Position numbers and translations under genes: made by a program. Below, in pieces: positions 44,048 to 52,116 of a stretch of DNA of 54,647 nucleotides. The notes under the pieces were generated by a model. The model was given only the letters and a program-made list of their open reading frames with translations. It did no database searches and was not told the DNA's origin. Origin of the DNA: Bauldia litoralis (GTDB lineage Bacteria > Pseudomonadota > Alphaproteobacteria > Rhizobiales > Kaistiaceae). Position 1 is the first letter of the stretch. Every line of letters starts with the position of its first letter. The stretch lies in NCBI RefSeq assembly GCF_900104485.1, contig NZ_FMXQ01000001.1:790001-844647 (forward strand). Direction: 5' to 3'.

Positions 44048-44058
44048 CCCCCCCCCCC
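44048..44058. repeat. C11 homopolymer tract upstream of lptM-lysA
   Basis: Eleven consecutive C in the 292-bp gap between the phosphatase gene and lptM, 94 bp before the lptM start. Such a tract is prone to slipped-strand length change and is also a common place for assembly error. No other clear promoter element or terminator was recognised in this gap. Confidence 0.85.
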
Positions 44059-44151
44059 AACTCAGGAGATGCATGCGTCGGCGATTGGTTTATGATAAGT
44101 CGATGCCGCTCAGGCGAAGACGGGTCTTGCGAGATAAAAGGGGAATTGGCC

Positions 44152-44325
44152 GTGGCGCTCAGTAACCGACGGATGGTGTTTCGGGCCGCGCTGGCCGCCG
44201 TCTTGATCTCGACCATCGGCCTGTCCGCCTGTGGCCGCAAGGGCGCGCTCCAGCCGCCGCCAAGCGCCGCCGCGGTCGAGGAGCCGGTCACCGAGGGCGC
44301 CATCGTCCTGCCGCCCGACAGCTGA
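44152..44325 (+). CDS. lptM: LptM-like small lipoprotein
   Basis: 57-aa predicted outer-membrane lipoprotein. A short signal peptide (VFRAALAAVLISTIGL) ends in lipobox LSAC with Cys27, followed at once by GRKGALQPPP, the CGxKGxL signature of LptM/YifL. In enterobacteria LptM helps LptD mature; the role here is by homology. The GTG start at 44152 has AGGGGA about 7 nt upstream; an ATG seven codons in is an alternative. It is 19 bp before lysA, the usual order. Confidence 0.87.
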   Translation: MALSNRRMVFRAALAAVLISTIGLSACGRKGALQPPPSAAAVEEPVTEGAIVLPPDS

Positions 44326-44344
44326 TCGAAGCCGCGAAGCACAG

Positions 44345-45619
44345 ATGAACCATTTTGGCTATCGCGACGGCGTCCTCCACGCCGAAGACGTTGCCGTGCC
44401 TGCCATCGCGGCGGCCGTCGGCACGCCCTTCTATTGCTACTCGACCGCGACCCTCGTCCGCCATTACCGGGTCTTCGCCGAGGCCATGGGCGGCCTCGAC
44501 ACGATGATCTGCTACGCGATGAAGGCCAATTCCAACCAGGCCGTCATCCGCACCTTCGTCGAGCAGGGCGCCGGCCTCGATGTCGTCTCCGAGGGTGAGT
44601 TGCGCCGGGCGCTGGCCGCCGGCGCCCCGCCGGAGCGCATCGTCTTCGCCGGCGTCGGCAAGACCGCCCGCGAGATCGCCTTCGCCATCGACACCGGCAT
44701 CTACTGCTTCAACGTCGAATCCGAGCCGGAACTCGACCGCATCTCGGAAATCGCCGCCGCAAGGGGCGCCACCGCCACCGTCGCCATCCGCATCAATCCC
44801 GATGTCGATGCGAAGACCCACGCCAAGATCACCACCGGCAAGGCGGAGAACAAGTTCGGTATCCCCTATGGCCGCGCCCGCGACGTCTACGCCCATGCCG
44901 CGAAGCTTCCCGGCATCCGGGCCTCCGGCGTCGACATGCATATCGGCAGCCAGATCACCGACCTCGCCCCCTTCGACACCGCCTATGGCCGCCTCGCCGA
45001 TCTCGTCCATGCGCTGCGCGACGACGGCCATGAGATCGACCATGTCGATGGCGGCGGCGGCCTCGGCATCCCCTACCAGCTTGACGATCCGCCGCCGCCC
45101 GAGCCGCATCTTTACGGCGAGATCGTCCGCCGCCGCCTCGGCAACCTCGGCTGCCGCGTCCTGTTCGAGCCCGGCCGGGTCTTCGTCGGCAATGCCGGCA
45201 TCCTCGTCACCGAAGTCGTCTACGTGAAGTCCGGTGAGGCCAAGACCTTCGTCGTCGTCGACGCGGCGATGAACGACCTGATCCGCCCGACCCTCTATGA
45301 AGCCCATCACGACATCCGCCCGGTCGTCCGCCCGCCGGCCGACGCGCCGCGAATCCGGGCCGACGTCGTCGGCGGTGTCTGCGAGACCGGCGACTATCTC
45401 GCCCTCGATCGCGACATGGCGACGGTTTCGGCCGGCGATCTCGTCGCGGTGATGACGGTGGGCGCCTATGGCGCGGTCCAGGCCTCGACCTACAACACCC
45501 GGCCGCTCCTGCCCGAAATCCTCGTCAACGGCAGCGCCTGGGCCGTGGTCCGTCCCCGCCAGACCTATGACGACCTGATCGGCATGGACGCCCTGCCCCC
45601 TTGGCTCGCCAAGACGTGA
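44345..45619 (+). CDS. lysA: Diaminopimelate decarboxylase
   Basis: Last step of lysine synthesis; PLP enzyme of 424 aa. The PLP lysine is in CYAMKANSNQ. Further hallmarks are VDMHIGSQITD, VDGGGGLGIPY, FEPGR and the other-subunit active-site motif GGVCETGDYLALD. ATG at 44345 starts NHFGYRDGVLHAEDV; the longer frame upstream overlaps lptM in another phase and is not coding. Confidence 0.98.
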   Translation: MNHFGYRDGVLHAEDVAVPAIAAAVGTPFYCYSTATLVRHYRVFAEAMGGLDTMICYAMKANSNQAVIRTFVEQGAGLDVVSEGELRRALAAGAPPERIVFAGVGKTAREIAFAIDTGIYCFNVESEPELDRISEIAAARGATATVAIRINPDVDAKTHAKITTGKAENKFGIPYGRARDVYAHAAKLPGIRASGVDMHIGSQITDLAPFDTAYGRLADLVHALRDDGHEIDHVDGGGGLGIPYQLDDPPPPEPHLYGEIVRRRLGNLGCRVLFEPGRVFVGNAGILVTEVVYVKSGEAKTFVVVDAAMNDLIRPTLYEAHHDIRPVVRPPADAPRIRADVVGGVCETGDYLALDRDMATVSAGDLVAVMTVGAYGAVQASTYNTRPLLPEILVNGSAWAVVRPRQTYDDLIGMDALPPWLAKT

Positions 45620-45696
45620 AGACCCGCGTCGCGCGCGGCCTCGATTTTGCTGCACTCTGTGCTACTTTGATCGAGGGGCAGAAAGGCGGAACGTGA

Positions 45697-48210
45697 ATGG
45701 CGCAATCCGGCGATAGGGACACGCGCGACGACCCCGGCATCGAGGCGCGGACCCGCTCCCGCATCGAACGCGCCATTTTCCGCGCCCGGCTGGTGCTGGT
45801 CTGGGAAGCGGTCTGGCCGGTGCTGGCCCCCGTCCTGGTGCTTGCCGGCGTTTTCGCCATCGTCTCGTGGTTCGGCCTCTGGCGCATCGTTTCGGATCCG
45901 GTCCGATACGTCATTCTCGGCGCTTTCGCCGTCGCTGCCGTCTATCTCATCGTTCATTTCTTCCGGCTGACGCGTCCCGCCCGCTCGGCCGCCCTCGCCC
46001 GTATCGAGACCGCCACCGGCCTGCTCCATCGCCCCGCCACCGCGCTGAGCGACCGGCTCGCCGTCGGCGTCGCCGATCCGGCGGCCGAGGCGCTGTGGAC
46101 CGCCCATCGCACCCGGCTGCTTGGCAGCCTCGACCGGCTCAAGGCCGGCGCGCCGTCGCCGGGCCTTGCCCGCCGCGATCCCTATGCGCTGCGTTTCCTC
46201 GCCATCCTGCTGCTCGCCGTCGGCTTCGTCTATGCCGGGCCGGACCGTCTCGGCATGCTCGGCGAGGCCTTCCGCGGCGGCGAACCCGTGGCGGCGACCG
46301 TCGCCCGCATCGACGCCTGGGTCACCCCGCCGGCCTATACCGGCCGCGCCCCTATCTTCCTGACCGGCGAGGCGGCCCGCCCGCCGGGCAGCGAATATTC
46401 CGTGCCGACCGGCAGCGTCGTCACCGTCCGCACCAGCGGCGCCCGCGACCTGTCGGTGGTCTCCACCGGCCAGGCCGGCGAGGTGGCGGCCGCCATCGTC
46501 GAAGCCGGGGACGGCAAGCCCGCGACCGGTGACAACCAGCCGCTCGAACGCCAGGTGGCGCTCGACACCGCCGCCGAGGTGGTGATCCGCAAGGGCGACA
46601 GCGATGTCATGGCCTGGCGCTTCGCCGTCGAGCCGGACCACGCCCCGCGCATCGACTTCGCCAAGGCGCCCTCGCCGAACCGCAGCGGCGCCCTCGGCCT
46701 CACCTATTCGCTCAGCGACGACTATGGCGTCGTCGAGGCTCGCGCCGAGATCGCACCGCTCGATCCTGACGCCGCCGGCGCCGAGGCGCGGCCGCTCTTC
46801 GAGGCGCCGGTCATTCCCCTGTCGCTGCCGCAGCTCCGCACCCGCCAGGGCGTCGGCGAGACCATCCGCGACCTGACCTCCCACCCCTGGGCCGGCGCGA
46901 AAGTGAAGATGACGCTGGTCGCCCGCGACGAGGCCGAGCAGGAGGGCCGCAGCCCGCCGCTCGAGGTAACCCTCCCCGCCCGTCGCTTCACCGAGCCGCT
47001 GGCCCGCGCCGTCGTCGAGCAGCGCGCGATCCTCGCGCTGGACGCCAACGCCGCCGGCCGTGTCGCCGATGCCCTCGACGCGCTGACCATGGCGCCGGAG
47101 GACACCTACGACAACGCCTCCGACTACCTGGCGCTCCGCACCGCCTATCACCGGGTCTTCCGCGCCCGTAACGACGACGACCTGCGCGATCTCGTCGACT
47201 ATCTGTGGACCGTTGCGCTCGGCATCGAGGATGGCGACCTGTCGCTCGCCGCCCAGGAATTGCGCGCCGCCCAGGAGGCGCTGCGCGAGGCGCTGGAGAA
47301 TAGCGCCTCCGACGAGGAGATCGAGCGGCTGACCGCCGAATTGCGCGAGGCGATGCAGAAATTCATGCAGGCGCTTGCCGACGAAGCCCGTCGCAATCCC
47401 AACATGGCCAACATGCCGCAGAATCCGGACGCCCAGATGCTGCGCTCGCAGGATCTGGAGCGCATGCTCGACCAGATCGAGGACCTCGCGAAGAACGGCG
47501 CCCGCGACGCCGCCCGCCAGATGCTGAGCGAATTGCAGAACATGCTGGAGAACCTGCAGACCGGCCAGCCGATGATGGGCAACCAGCAGCAGAATGGCGA
47601 GATGATGCAGAGCCTCAACGAGCTCGCCGACATGATCCGCCGCCAGCAGGAGCTGATGGACCAGACCCAGCGCTCGCGCAATGGCGTCGGCGAGGATGGC
47701 GAGCCGATGACCCGCGAGCAGATGGAGGAGGCGTTGCGCCGGCTCCAGGAGCAGCAGCAGGGTCTCGAGCAGCAGCTGTCGGACCTGATGGAGCAGCTCG
47801 AGGGCATGGGCATGGAGCCCGGCGAGGGCGACCCGCTCGGCCAGGCCGGCGAGGCGATGGGCCGGGCCGCCGGCGATCTCGGCGAGGGCATGCCGGGCAG
47901 CGCGCTCGGCAACCAGGGCGAGGCGCTGGAGGCGATGCGCCAGGGCGCCCAGGGCATGGCCCAGCAACTCGCCAATCAGGGGCCCGGCTTCGGCGGCAAT
48001 CCGAACGGCCGGCAGATGCCCAACGAGGATCCCCTCGGCCGGCCGCAGCGCAACACCGGGCCGGACCTCGGCACCACCGTCAAGGTTCCCGACGAGATCG
48101 ACATCCAGCGCGCCCGGGAGATCCTCGAGGCAATCCGAGAACGCCTCGGCGATACCGGCCGCTCGGTCATCGAGCGCAATTACCTGGAACGCCTGCTCGA
48201 CCAGTTCTGA
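45697..48210 (+). CDS. TIGR02302 family large membrane protein
   Basis: Conserved alphaproteobacterial protein of unknown function, 837 aa. Two hydrophobic segments near residues 47-90 and one near 165-185 anchor it; the region to about 430 looks periplasmic and beta-rich (AWVTPPAYTGRAP). The rest is helical and Gln/Met/Glu-rich, with repeated GEMMQ, MMGNQQQ and QLEGMGMEPGEGDPLGQ patterns and long coiled-coil potential. The end REILEAIRERLGD with YLERLLDQF is diagnostic. It follows lysA by 77 bp, as in relatives. Confidence 0.93.
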   Translation: MAQSGDRDTRDDPGIEARTRSRIERAIFRARLVLVWEAVWPVLAPVLVLAGVFAIVSWFGLWRIVSDPVRYVILGAFAVAAVYLIVHFFRLTRPARSAALARIETATGLLHRPATALSDRLAVGVADPAAEALWTAHRTRLLGSLDRLKAGAPSPGLARRDPYALRFLAILLLAVGFVYAGPDRLGMLGEAFRGGEPVAATVARIDAWVTPPAYTGRAPIFLTGEAARPPGSEYSVPTGSVVTVRTSGARDLSVVSTGQAGEVAAAIVEAGDGKPATGDNQPLERQVALDTAAEVVIRKGDSDVMAWRFAVEPDHAPRIDFAKAPSPNRSGALGLTYSLSDDYGVVEARAEIAPLDPDAAGAEARPLFEAPVIPLSLPQLRTRQGVGETIRDLTSHPWAGAKVKMTLVARDEAEQEGRSPPLEVTLPARRFTEPLARAVVEQRAILALDANAAGRVADALDALTMAPEDTYDNASDYLALRTAYHRVFRARNDDDLRDLVDYLWTVALGIEDGDLSLAAQELRAAQEALREALENSASDEEIERLTAELREAMQKFMQALADEARRNPNMANMPQNPDAQMLRSQDLERMLDQIEDLAKNGARDAARQMLSELQNMLENLQTGQPMMGNQQQNGEMMQSLNELADMIRRQQELMDQTQRSRNGVGEDGEPMTREQMEEALRRLQEQQQGLEQQLSDLMEQLEGMGMEPGEGDPLGQAGEAMGRAAGDLGEGMPGSALGNQGEALEAMRQGAQGMAQQLANQGPGFGGNPNGRQMPNEDPLGRPQRNTGPDLGTTVKVPDEIDIQRAREILEAIRERLGDTGRSVIERNYLERLLDQF

Positions 48211-48237
48211 CCGGCCGCGCGACGGACCTTGCCCGGA

Positions 48238-48741
48238 CTATCCGGCGCGGCTGAAGAAGCGGCGGACCCGCTCGGCGACCTCGGATGCCGGGCTGCCCGA
48301 TGTCAGCCAGTGACGCTCGCCATAGAGCGCGTCGAGTTCCTTCTTCCGTCCCTCGATGATCGCCGCGAAATGATCGGCAAGGTCCGGCGCCGCGGCCAGG
48401 ATCGGCGCCAGCGCCGACCGGGGAATCTCGATCGCCACCGTCGGCCGCATCGCGGTCACCGTCGCGGCGCGCCGCGCCCCGGTCAGCAGCGACATCTCGC
48501 CAACCACCTCGCCGTCATGCAGCGTCGCCACCCGCCGCTCCTTGCCGCCGTCGCGAACCGACACCGCGACCGCCCCCCGGACGATGACGAACATCGATTC
48601 ACCCGGCGCATGCTCCTCGATCAGCACCGCCCCCCGGTCGTATTCGACCCGCGTCGCCCCCGCCGCCAGCGCGGTCAGCGATGCCTCGTCAAGCACCTCC
48701 GCGAACAGCGGAATCCCGCTCAGCACATCACGATCGGTCAT
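48238..48741 (-). CDS. Cyclic nucleotide-binding domain protein
   Basis: 167-aa protein consisting of a CRP-like cNMP-binding domain (about 10-125: IPLFAEVLDEASLTALAAGA, GESMFVIVRGAVAVSV, DGEVVGEMSLLTGARRAATV) and a short helical tail; no DNA-binding domain. The phosphate-binding cassette has GEMSLL and RRAATV, close to the GEl-x-RAA consensus, so nucleotide binding is plausible. ATG at 48741 has GAGGGGGA about 7 nt upstream; an in-frame ATG at 48816 would add 25 residues. Confidence 0.85.
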   Translation of the reverse strand: MTDRDVLSGIPLFAEVLDEASLTALAAGATRVEYDRGAVLIEEHAPGESMFVIVRGAVAVSVRDGGKERRVATLHDGEVVGEMSLLTGARRAATVTAMRPTVAIEIPRSALAPILAAAPDLADHFAAIIEGRKKELDALYGERHWLTSGSPASEVAERVRRFFSRAG

Positions 48742-48882
48742 TTCTGGTCCCCCTCGGGCCGCATCGGCCTTTGCTGATTCTTCCTCCCCGGGCGGTGAAA
48801 TGTCAAAGTCGGACATGCGACATGCCGCAGCCACAACCGACGGGTACTGGAATAAATTCCTAGTTTCGTGTCTGGTTACGGC

Positions 48883-49122
48883 ATGGCATGGACGAGTCGC
48901 GACGATCTCAGGCTGTCGATCCGCATCGGGCTGACCCGCGGCCTGCGGCTGGTCCGCGGCATGCGGCGTCAGCTCACCGAGGCCGAGCGCGACCGCGTCG
49001 CCGAGGCCATCGCCGACCACCTGCATCGCGCCAACTGGCGAATCGAATCCGGCCGCCCCCTCACCGGCCACGGCGACAACTTCGACTTCCGCCCCAAACC
49101 GCCCCCCGGCAAGACCGACTGA
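48883..49122 (+). CDS. Small conserved hypothetical protein
   Basis: 79-aa protein with no signal or membrane segment. It is basic and helical: SRDDLRLSIRIGLTRGLRLVRGM, then LTEAERDRVAEAIADHL and SGRPLTGHG. The pattern resembles small rhizobial proteins without assigned function. ATG at 48883 is used; a GTG at 48868 is possible. It diverges from the cyclic nucleotide-binding gene and borders the repeat block. Confidence 0.65.
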   Translation: MAWTSRDDLRLSIRIGLTRGLRLVRGMRRQLTEAERDRVAEAIADHLHRANWRIESGRPLTGHGDNFDFRPKPPPGKTD

Positions 49123-49369
49123 TCGGGGGCAATGGGGGGCACGCGAGGCAATGATCGCCTCGAAGACGAAGAGACAGGCGGCGGAACGACGGAATGGCAG
49201 GGTCGCCCCCCCCAACGCGCTCCCGCAACTGGAGCCGAAGACTCGCCGCCCAACCTCCCCCCCGAGGGAGGGTCGAAGGCGACGCGAAGCGGCGGCTTCG
49301 GGAGGGGGGCCCTTCCCTCGCTCGCTTCGCGCCCTTTCCGGGGTCGCCCTCTCGCCGTCAAACACGTTC

Positions 49370-49389
49370 ATCCCCGCGCAAGCGGGGAT
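49370..49389 (+). repeat. Short hairpin repeat, copy B
   Basis: Perfect 8-bp stem atccccgc / gcggggat with loop gcaa. Read on the other strand with its flank it matches copy C at 50072-50089, so B and C are inverted relative to each other about 0.7 kb apart. Confidence 0.8.
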
Positions 49390-49493
49390 CCAGGCTTGCT
49401 GTCGCGAGGCTCACCCGCAGTCGCCGCGGCGCTGGGACGCCCCCCCACCCGCTCCGGCGTCGGTCCGCGCACCGGCTCTGAGGTCCGCGCCAG

Positions 49494-49652
49494 GCGCCCC
49501 TCCCACCATCGCTCCGCGATGGTCCCCCCTCCCCGCAAGCGGGGCGGGACAAGCGGCCCAAACGCTGGCGCTCAAAATGACCGGTCGCACGTCGGTGACA
49601 TGGCGATCCTCCCCTGCGAAGCGGGGAGGGGGACCGCCCGAAGGGTGGTGGA
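49494..49652 (+). repeat. Long direct repeat, left copy
   Basis: 159-bp element starting gcgcccctcccaccatcgc and ending accgcccgaagggtggtgga, with internal palindromes tccccgc-aagc-ggggc and ctcccctgcgaagcggggag. It recurs in the same orientation at 54485-54647 with strong identity, mainly differing in the middle 40 bases. The pair encloses the accessory segment. Confidence 0.88.
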
Positions 49653-49937
49653 GGGGGCGCTCGTCTTGCCCGCCGGAGCATATGACGAGATGCAGCGCGC
49701 CAGCCCTCAGGTCCGGTGCCTCAAGCCCTGCTCGACATCGCACCCCCGTCATGCCCCACTCGGACCGTCATCCCTGCAGTGCGAGGATCCAGTAACCGAT
49801 GCCGTGACAGAAAAGGACGCGTCGCAGATCGACGGCAATCCGTGCAACGGCCCATGGCGGAGGCCAAACCCAAAGGCGCACACCAGCAGCCGCGCCGGTA
49901 CCGCGTCACCTCCAACCGTCCCGCCCACACCGCTTCA

Positions 49938-49958
49938 CCTCTCCCTGGGAGGGAGAGG
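49938..49958. repeat. Perfect 9-bp hairpin in the repeat block
   Basis: cctctccct / agggagagg with a 3-nt loop, followed by gtcggagcgagc and a gggtgaggggtt end. This resembles a widespread class of alphaproteobacterial intergenic elements. Confidence 0.7.
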
Positions 49959-50071
49959 TCGGAGCGAGCCGGCTTGCCGGGTCGATCCGGGTGAGGGGTT
50001 AGAGCAGTCGGAGCGGTACACAGCGGTCGGGCAAGCCCGCGCCTCATCCTGCCACGACATCGTTGACTGGG

Positions 50072-50089
50072 TCCCCGCTTGCGCGGGGA
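50072..50089 (-). repeat. Short hairpin repeat, copy C
   Basis: Stem tccccgc / gcgggga with loop ttgc, inverted relative to copy B at 49370-49389. It marks the right part of the repeat block. Confidence 0.8.
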
Positions 50090-50190
50090 TGAGCGCTTGA
50101 AGGCGAGGGCCGCGCGTCAACGAGACCGCGTCAACAAGCCCGGGACCGCTCAGCCGAAGCGCGTCGGAGGAGCGCCCCTGCCCCGCGCCC

Positions 50191-50949
50191 CTACTTCAGC
50201 GCCACCATCGAGATCACGCCGAGCGTCGTGCCCTGGGTGCAGATCGAGATCTCGGCCGGCGTGCCCTCGACCTCGACCCGGTCGCCCGGCTCGAAGTCGC
50301 CGAGGCCGTCGATCGCCAGCGTGTAGAGCATCCCGTCGTCGCCGCGCAGCGCCGGGCATTCGACGCCCTCCTTCGACAGCGTCCCGGAAATGCGGACGAT
50401 GTCGGCGGCGGCGACCACCGGGATCGCCTCGGAGACGACGCGCACCCGCTTGTCGGCGGTCTCGACGACGAAGACCAGCGGCATGTCGGGGGCCGCGTCC
50501 TCCGGCACCGTGACCGTCACCTGCAGCGTGCCACGGTCGGACGTGGTGGCGGTGGCGATCTCCTCCGCCGCGTCGACCGAGGGGCCGGCCGCGATGGTGA
50601 CGTCGGTCGAGCCGGGCAGCCCGACCGCGCCGAGCGTGACGCTGCCGCCCTGGGCGGTCGGCGACGGCGCCGCGACCAGCCCGGCGCCCGCGTCGGGCCC
50701 CGCATCGTCAAAGCCCGGCAGCTTGAGCCGCTTGCCGAGGTCGACGAGGTCGCGGTTGAGGTCCGGATTGTCGACCAGGAAGTTCCTGACCTCCCGGCCG
50801 GCATCGTCCGCCGCCTTCTCGATCTTGTCGCCAGTCTCCTCCAGCGCCTGCCTGGCCCGGTCGAGCAGCGTCCCCGCGGCGGCAGGGCTCGCGGCAACGG
50901 CGTAGGCGGCGGCGATCAGCCCGGCAAGGGCAAGGGGGCGTGCATGCAT
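50191..50949 (-). CDS. Secreted hypothetical protein
   Basis: 252 aa with a signal peptide (LALAGLIAAAYAVAA, cut near PAAAG). A helical mid-part (RARQALEETGDKIEKAADDAGREV) is followed by a beta-rich region and a C-terminal domain of about 85 residues: VRISGTLSKEGVECPALRGDDG, then FEPGDRVEVEGTPAEISICTQG. That tail looks like an OB-like domain found in other proteobacterial secreted proteins. Function unknown. G+C-rich like the core genome, it ends the native DNA next to the A+T-rich SIR2 locus and is divergent from it. Confidence 0.75.
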   Translation of the reverse strand: MHARPLALAGLIAAAYAVAASPAAAGTLLDRARQALEETGDKIEKAADDAGREVRNFLVDNPDLNRDLVDLGKRLKLPGFDDAGPDAGAGLVAAPSPTAQGGSVTLGAVGLPGSTDVTIAAGPSVDAAEEIATATTSDRGTLQVTVTVPEDAAPDMPLVFVVETADKRVRVVSEAIPVVAAADIVRISGTLSKEGVECPALRGDDGMLYTLAIDGLGDFEPGDRVEVEGTPAEISICTQGTTLGVISMVALK

Positions 50950-51042
50950 CGGTTCGGCTCCCGTTCAATGATGATGGAGCATATGTACCTAAAGCGGCCG
51001 GGGTTGGCCAAAACCGAAAGCAACCCTTACGCACTCGACACG

Positions 51043-51096
51043 TTGCCTGCAACTGGAGTACGATATACCTTGGCGCTGCAGTACCTGAGGAATGTT
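51043..51096 (+). promoter_or_regulatory. Candidate promoter and ribosome site of the SIR2 gene
   Basis: Possible -35 ttgcct (51043-51048) and -10 tatacc (51064-51069) with a rather short 15-bp gap, so weak. The ribosome site gagg (51087-51090), 6 nt before the ATG at 51097, is convincing and decides the start. The longer open frame from 50944 has no such site and a non-conserved N-terminus. Confidence 0.45.
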
Positions 51097-52116
51097 ATGA
51101 AATTGCCCCCGGAGTTGATAAGCCAAATACGGGCCGGACGTTCCATATTATTCATTGGTGCGGGCGCTTCGGTTGGTGCCAAGAATGCAAAGATGTCATC
51201 TCCTCCGGTGGGAGAAAAGCTTAAGAATCTAATCGCAGCAGAATTGAACGTTAAATACAGTTCCGGCACAGGATTGAGAGAGCTTTTTTCTTTCGCCCGC
51301 CGCCATCTCGGAGAGAACGGCCTCCACGATTTTATGTTTCAGTATTACGCTAACTGCAAGCCCGCTACATTTCATTTTGCATTAATGAAAAAACGCATGT
51401 GGAAGCGCATTTACTCCACGAATATTGACGATGTCTTGGAGAATTCGTATAGATCAGCCGTTGGCAGTTCTCCTGAAATCTATGTCGCGGAATCGAGTAT
51501 CGTAGCGCCTTTAAAGAGGTCTTCTGAGCTACAAATTATAAAACTCAACGGCGATATTCACGGATCATTCGAAAATTTTATATTTTCTGAAGATCAATAT
51601 CAGTCGTATTTTCATCGTAACGACAATTGGTATGATGAGTGCGCGCGAGACTATCGCAATGAGACATTCATTTTCATAGGTAGCAGCTTGGATGAGCCTC
51701 TCTTCTGGTTTCATCTGAATCGTTTGCAGGCAATTGAAGGTTCTCCGAAGGCGGATATAGTAAAACCTAAGTTAGATATTATTCAATCTGAGCTTATGAA
51801 CGAGAAGAATATTACTTTTATTCCCGGTTCTCTTTCCGATTTTGTTAATTGCATCGGGAGTGAATTAGCGGATCAAGAGGAATATATCGACCCTGTTGCA
51901 GTCGCTTTTAGTTCCAAGCGTGGTATTTGGTCCAATCCATTTGAACTCAAAAAGTATCCTATCGAGGAAATAAACAGCATGGATCTGGTGGACTCGGTCA
52001 CCTTGCCCGCCGCGAGCGTGCCGACTCGCGGGAATCGAGCACGCGATTTCTATCGGGATACGAACCTTCTTGGCAGGAGGTGGTCGACCAGGTACCGGCC
52101 GATATCTCAGATCTGA
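51097..52116 (+). CDS. SIR2-domain protein (N-terminal half of a SIR2-STAND defence protein)
   Basis: Predicted NAD-hydrolysing effector. From the ATG at 51097 (339 aa) the start LPPELISQIRAGRSILFIGAGAS gives the SIR2 nucleotide loop GAGAS at residues 21-25. The catalytic-type Asn109 is in YSTNIDD and His155 in KLNGDIHG, followed by FIFSEDQYQSYF and FIGSSLDEPLFWFHL. This is the layout of phage-defence SIR2 domains (ThsA, DSR, Avs5), not of protein deacetylases, because no zinc Cys motif is seen. The real SIR2 part ends near residue 320 (ARDFYR); the last 19 residues look like a frame-shifted tail. Codon use is A+T-rich, unlike the neighbours. It overlaps the ATPase gene by 37 bp. Confidence 0.85.
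   Translation: MKLPPELISQIRAGRSILFIGAGASVGAKNAKMSSPPVGEKLKNLIAAELNVKYSSGTGLRELFSFARRHLGENGLHDFMFQYYANCKPATFHFALMKKRMWKRIYSTNIDDVLENSYRSAVGSSPEIYVAESSIVAPLKRSSELQIIKLNGDIHGSFENFIFSEDQYQSYFHRNDNWYDECARDYRNETFIFIGSSLDEPLFWFHLNRLQAIEGSPKADIVKPKLDIIQSELMNEKNITFIPGSLSDFVNCIGSELADQEEYIDPVAVAFSSKRGIWSNPFELKKYPIEEINSMDLVDSVTLPAASVPTRGNRARDFYRDTNLLGRRWSTRYRPISQI
52045..52082 (+). other. Probable -1 frameshift joining SIR2 and STAND halves
   Basis: In the SIR2 frame the DNA reads ARDFYR-DTNLLG. One base back, from 52056, it reads GYEPSWQEVVDQVPADI, which runs straight into the ATPase frame. Adding one G to the ggg at 52055-52057 gives a continuous ARDFYRGYEPSWQEV linker and a single protein of about 828 aa from 51097 to 53582. 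No slippery heptamer is present, so loss of one base (real or a sequencing error) is likelier than programmed frameshifting. Confidence 0.75.

Larger units (their letters stand above)
49123..50190. repeat. Mosaic of palindromic intergenic repeats, no gene
   Basis: About 1.07 kb without a credible gene. It is built from several repeat families: a C/G-rich hairpin around 49255-49320, inverted copies of a ccccgc-gcaa-gcgggg hairpin near 49370 and 50072, a repeat of about 159 bp at 49494-49652 that recurs at the window end, and a cctctccct/agggagagg hairpin at 49938. The long open frames across it have repeat-driven, Pro/Arg/Ala-rich translations and are rejected. Confidence 0.85.

Noticed and set aside
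49370-50089. Possible CRISPR array
   Set aside because: The repeats differ in family, orientation and spacing, with no unit-spacer periodicity and no cas genes.
49132-50100. Open frames of 322 and 214 codons in the repeat block
   Set aside because: They translate palindromic repeats, have no ribosome site or domain, and run in several frames at once.
50944-51096. Earlier start of the SIR2 gene
   Set aside because: Overlaps the start of the divergent secreted-protein gene, has no ribosome site, and adds residues unlike a SIR2 N-terminus; gagg before 51097 decides.
52050-52060. Programmed -1 ribosomal frameshifting at the SIR2/ATPase joint
   Set aside because: No X-XXY-YYZ slippery heptamer or obvious downstream stem; a one-base loss explains it more simply, though homologues should be checked.
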